DNA from: Tremella fuciformis
Taxonomy: Eukaryota; Basidiomycota; Tremellomycetes; Tremellales; Tremellaceae
DNA: 64,000 bases
Reading direction: 5' to 3'
Assembly: GCA_032768795.1 (NCBI GenBank)
Contig: CP136493.1
Span: forward strand, 2,170,001 to 2,234,000
Shown: positions 62,045 to 64,000 of the stretch, piece after piece
How positions within the stretch are numbered: position 1 is the stretch's first letter
How the letters are laid out: every line of letters begins with the position of its first letter
Notes under the pieces: model-generated
Database searches by the model: none
Told to the model about the DNA's origin: nothing
Seen by the model: only the letters and a program-made list of their open reading frames with translations
Program-made: the position numbers and the translations under genes

Positions 62045-64000
62045 TCAGCCGATGAATACCTTGTCGTCTATGTCTATTCCAAACTCTTCCTGCGCCATAG
62101 TCTGTAGCTGGGCCTGCAGCATGTCTTCCCAGCCCTTGCCTTTGCTCCATGGCGAGAAGCGCTGCTTGAGCCATGTGAAGAAGAATGCAATATCGACGAG
62201 GCCAAGAGTTATGCGGAATACCGCGGACTGGAACTGGTCTTTGAGCCAAGGCCGCAGGCCGGCTTTCGTAAGTTGGTGAGATGGAAGCTCGCGAAGGCCT
62301 TTGGCTGCCCACTATATCTTAAGTACAATATGCAGGCCAGATCTAGAGAGACGCACCTTGGCCGTGACGTTGACTCGAGCACTGGGCGAGCCCAAGACCT
62401 GGTTGTTGGCCTGCATCATCCTCTGACACCGGGTCAAGAAGATGATCTCCTATTTCATGAGCGATACTTCAGTCTAAAAGGATTATACTTGCTCTGGGAA
62501 TCATGGCCTCGTTCTCCAACATGGTCTTGAAACGCCTCTTCATTTCGACCTGCTGCTCGTACTGCGACATTTCCGGGAAGCTCTTCTCCGACGAGTGCTG
62601 CTTGACGACCTGCGATGGGCGGAGAAGAATAGCTGACGCGAACCTTCCGTAAGTTCGCGCCTTCAGTCTTGACTACACTCACATGTTTGCGTCGAGCGAG
62701 ATGCCCCAGCCTTTGGCAATCTCCTCGATCTTTGGTACGTCGAGGACAAATAGAGATCGCCACAATTGACAGTATTCTTCTCTGAACTTTTCGGGCAGAG
62801 GAATGTATAGGCCATGGTCGATCAGGATCACCTGAGGCTTCCCTTTCTTGGTCGGATGAGGCCGAACGAGGATGTTACCGGGGTGGGGATCGCAGTGCAC
62901 AAAACCCCACGAGAAGGTCATGGCGGACATGGTGGCGATGGCAAGATCCATCACCTCTCGCAGATCCAGCTTCCACGCTTCCAGCTGAGCCTTGTCATTC
63001 AACCTAGCAGATTAGTATCATCTCACAACGAGAGATTTATGACTTACCGGCAACCATCCACCCATTCCATAACCATGACCCGATCACTCTCGACGCATCC
63101 CTCGTCCTTCCCATACACCCGTGGTACATATACGTCGTCTCTCAGCTCCGGGGTCTTGGCGAGGAATTCAGCACACCGTCGAGCATTGGAGGCTTCGTGG
63201 AGGAAACTCGTCTCAAGGCGCATCTGGTCCGACACATATTTCGCCCTGCGCTCAGCATCTCAGACTTGGTACCCTCAGGCGGGCTGCTCACACAAAGTAG
63301 GTGGGGATGTCGAAGAGATTCTCCATGAGCCACATGAGGGAACGATACGAGAACAGGTCCCACTCCATCTGCTTCTCTATCGCAGGCTTCTGCACTTTGA
63401 CGGCCACCTTGTGCGGGGTTGAGCCATCCTTGGCGGGCAAGGTGGCCTGGTGGACTTGGGCGATCGAGGCGGATGCCATCGGCTCATGAGTGAAGGTGTC
63501 AAAGATTTCTTCCGGGGAGAGATGCAGGTCTCGGCGAAAGACCTGTTGTCAGCTTCGTATTGTTCAGTCAATCAGGACAGCTCACCCCCACGACCTCTTC
63601 GTATGGTACGGAGGGTGCGCGATCAAATACATGCCCAAATGCTTCTCTGTATGGCTTGGGCAGGAGTGCAGCTTGCAGACCTGACAAATCAGCTGCGGCG
63701 ACTTTCTTCAGATGCGCGAGACTCACCTAATGCCTGGCCGAGCTTGAGGTAGAGCCCTTGATTGGTATCGATGGCCCATTTGAGCCTGCTGGCTACTCGC
63801 TCGTGCAACCCATCTATCTTGTCCGCCTTGGATGGCTGAAAGTTGATCTTGTCTGATCTGAACTATCGCTCCGCATTCTTTACGGAAGTGGAAGCTCACA
63901 GTCTAGGGTACATAGCAGTCTGGTCCGTCAATACGCCATCACAACCAGAGGAGGGATCCTCACCCAATCCAGGCGGTCCGCACACTCCTCGTGAGAGCAC
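62045..64000 (-). CDS. ABC1/UbiB atypical kinase, Mcp2/ADCK1-like (5' end outside window)
   Basis: A multi-exon minus-strand gene whose first exon(s) lie beyond the right edge; TRSVRTAWIG before a GTGAGG donor is the first piece seen. Signature motifs in order: GLYLKLGQALG (the KxGQ region), SASIAQVHQATLP, VAVKVQKPA (ATP-site Lys), GFVHCDPHPGNILV (catalytic Asp and metal-binding Asn), and LIDHGLYIPL (DHGLY in place of DFG, typical of the Mcp2/ADCK1 branch). The C-terminus WLKQRFSPWSKGKGWEDMLQ ends DDKVFIG at 62045. Relatives sit in mitochondria and act in lipid homeostasis; the subfamily call is from DHGLY. Confidence 0.87.

Noticed and set aside
1..64000. tRNA, rRNA, telomeric repeats or centromere arrays
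   Set aside because: A visual search for tRNA B-box-like words, rRNA cores and telomeric repeats found no convincing match. A covariance-model scan was not possible.

Overview
This window looks like nuclear DNA of a basidiomycete fungus, most likely a GC-rich yeast-like or dimorphic lineage; I cannot name the species. The grounds are very short introns (about 41-73 nt) with GT..AG ends and CTGAT/CTGAC-type branch points, fungal protein families (Zn2Cys6 activators, Tos4-like FHA protein, MFS transporter, acetamidase-type amidase, Mcp2/ADCK1-type ABC1 kinase), and fungal retrotransposons (a self-primed Tf1/sushi-type chromovirus, short-LTR Copia elements, a DIRS-like element).

Layout. 1-1.8 kb: edge of a DIRS-like retroelement on the minus strand. 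2-8.1 kb: relict LTRs and tandem repeats around an AT-rich, CpG-poor stretch with one intact 390-codon orphan gene. 8.1-17.1 kb: a solo LTR (family B) interrupted by a complete, recently inserted Gypsy element, with matching target-site duplications at both levels. The Gypsy carries an extra spliced antisense gene between pol and its 3' LTR. 18.5-22.6 kb: two ordinary genes (a single-pass membrane protein and a Tos4-like FHA protein). 22.9-37.4 kb: a compact set that looks catabolic: amidase and a Zn2Cys6 regulator sharing a 184-bp divergent promoter, a phytanoyl-CoA-type Fe(II)/2-oxoglutarate dioxygenase, and an MFS transporter divergent from it. The transporter is cut in two by a complete Copia element (30761-36422).

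37.5-57.3 kb: an accessory island of short, mostly minus-strand orphan genes for disordered proteins, several with strong TATA boxes. It also holds a solo Copia LTR (40536-40690) and a second Copia element (43035-49023) whose reverse transcriptase is broken by a 318-bp inverted-repeat element. 57.9-64 kb: a second Zn2Cys6 regulator, a clear paralogue of the first with the same exon layout, then an HpcH/HpaI-type aldolase gene and an ABC1/Mcp2-type kinase running off the right edge.

How it fits together. The two paralogous regulators, one next to amidase/dioxygenase/transporter and one next to an aldolase, suggest a duplicated or dispersed catabolic locus that was expanded by orphan genes and repeatedly hit by LTR elements. 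Most insertions carry exact 5-bp target duplications, so the order of events can be read. The most unusual items are the antisense Zn2Cys6-like gene inside the Gypsy element, its predicted self-priming, predicted half-tRNA priming in Copia, and the orphan-gene island. Exon boundaries given here are by eye from phase and splice motifs.
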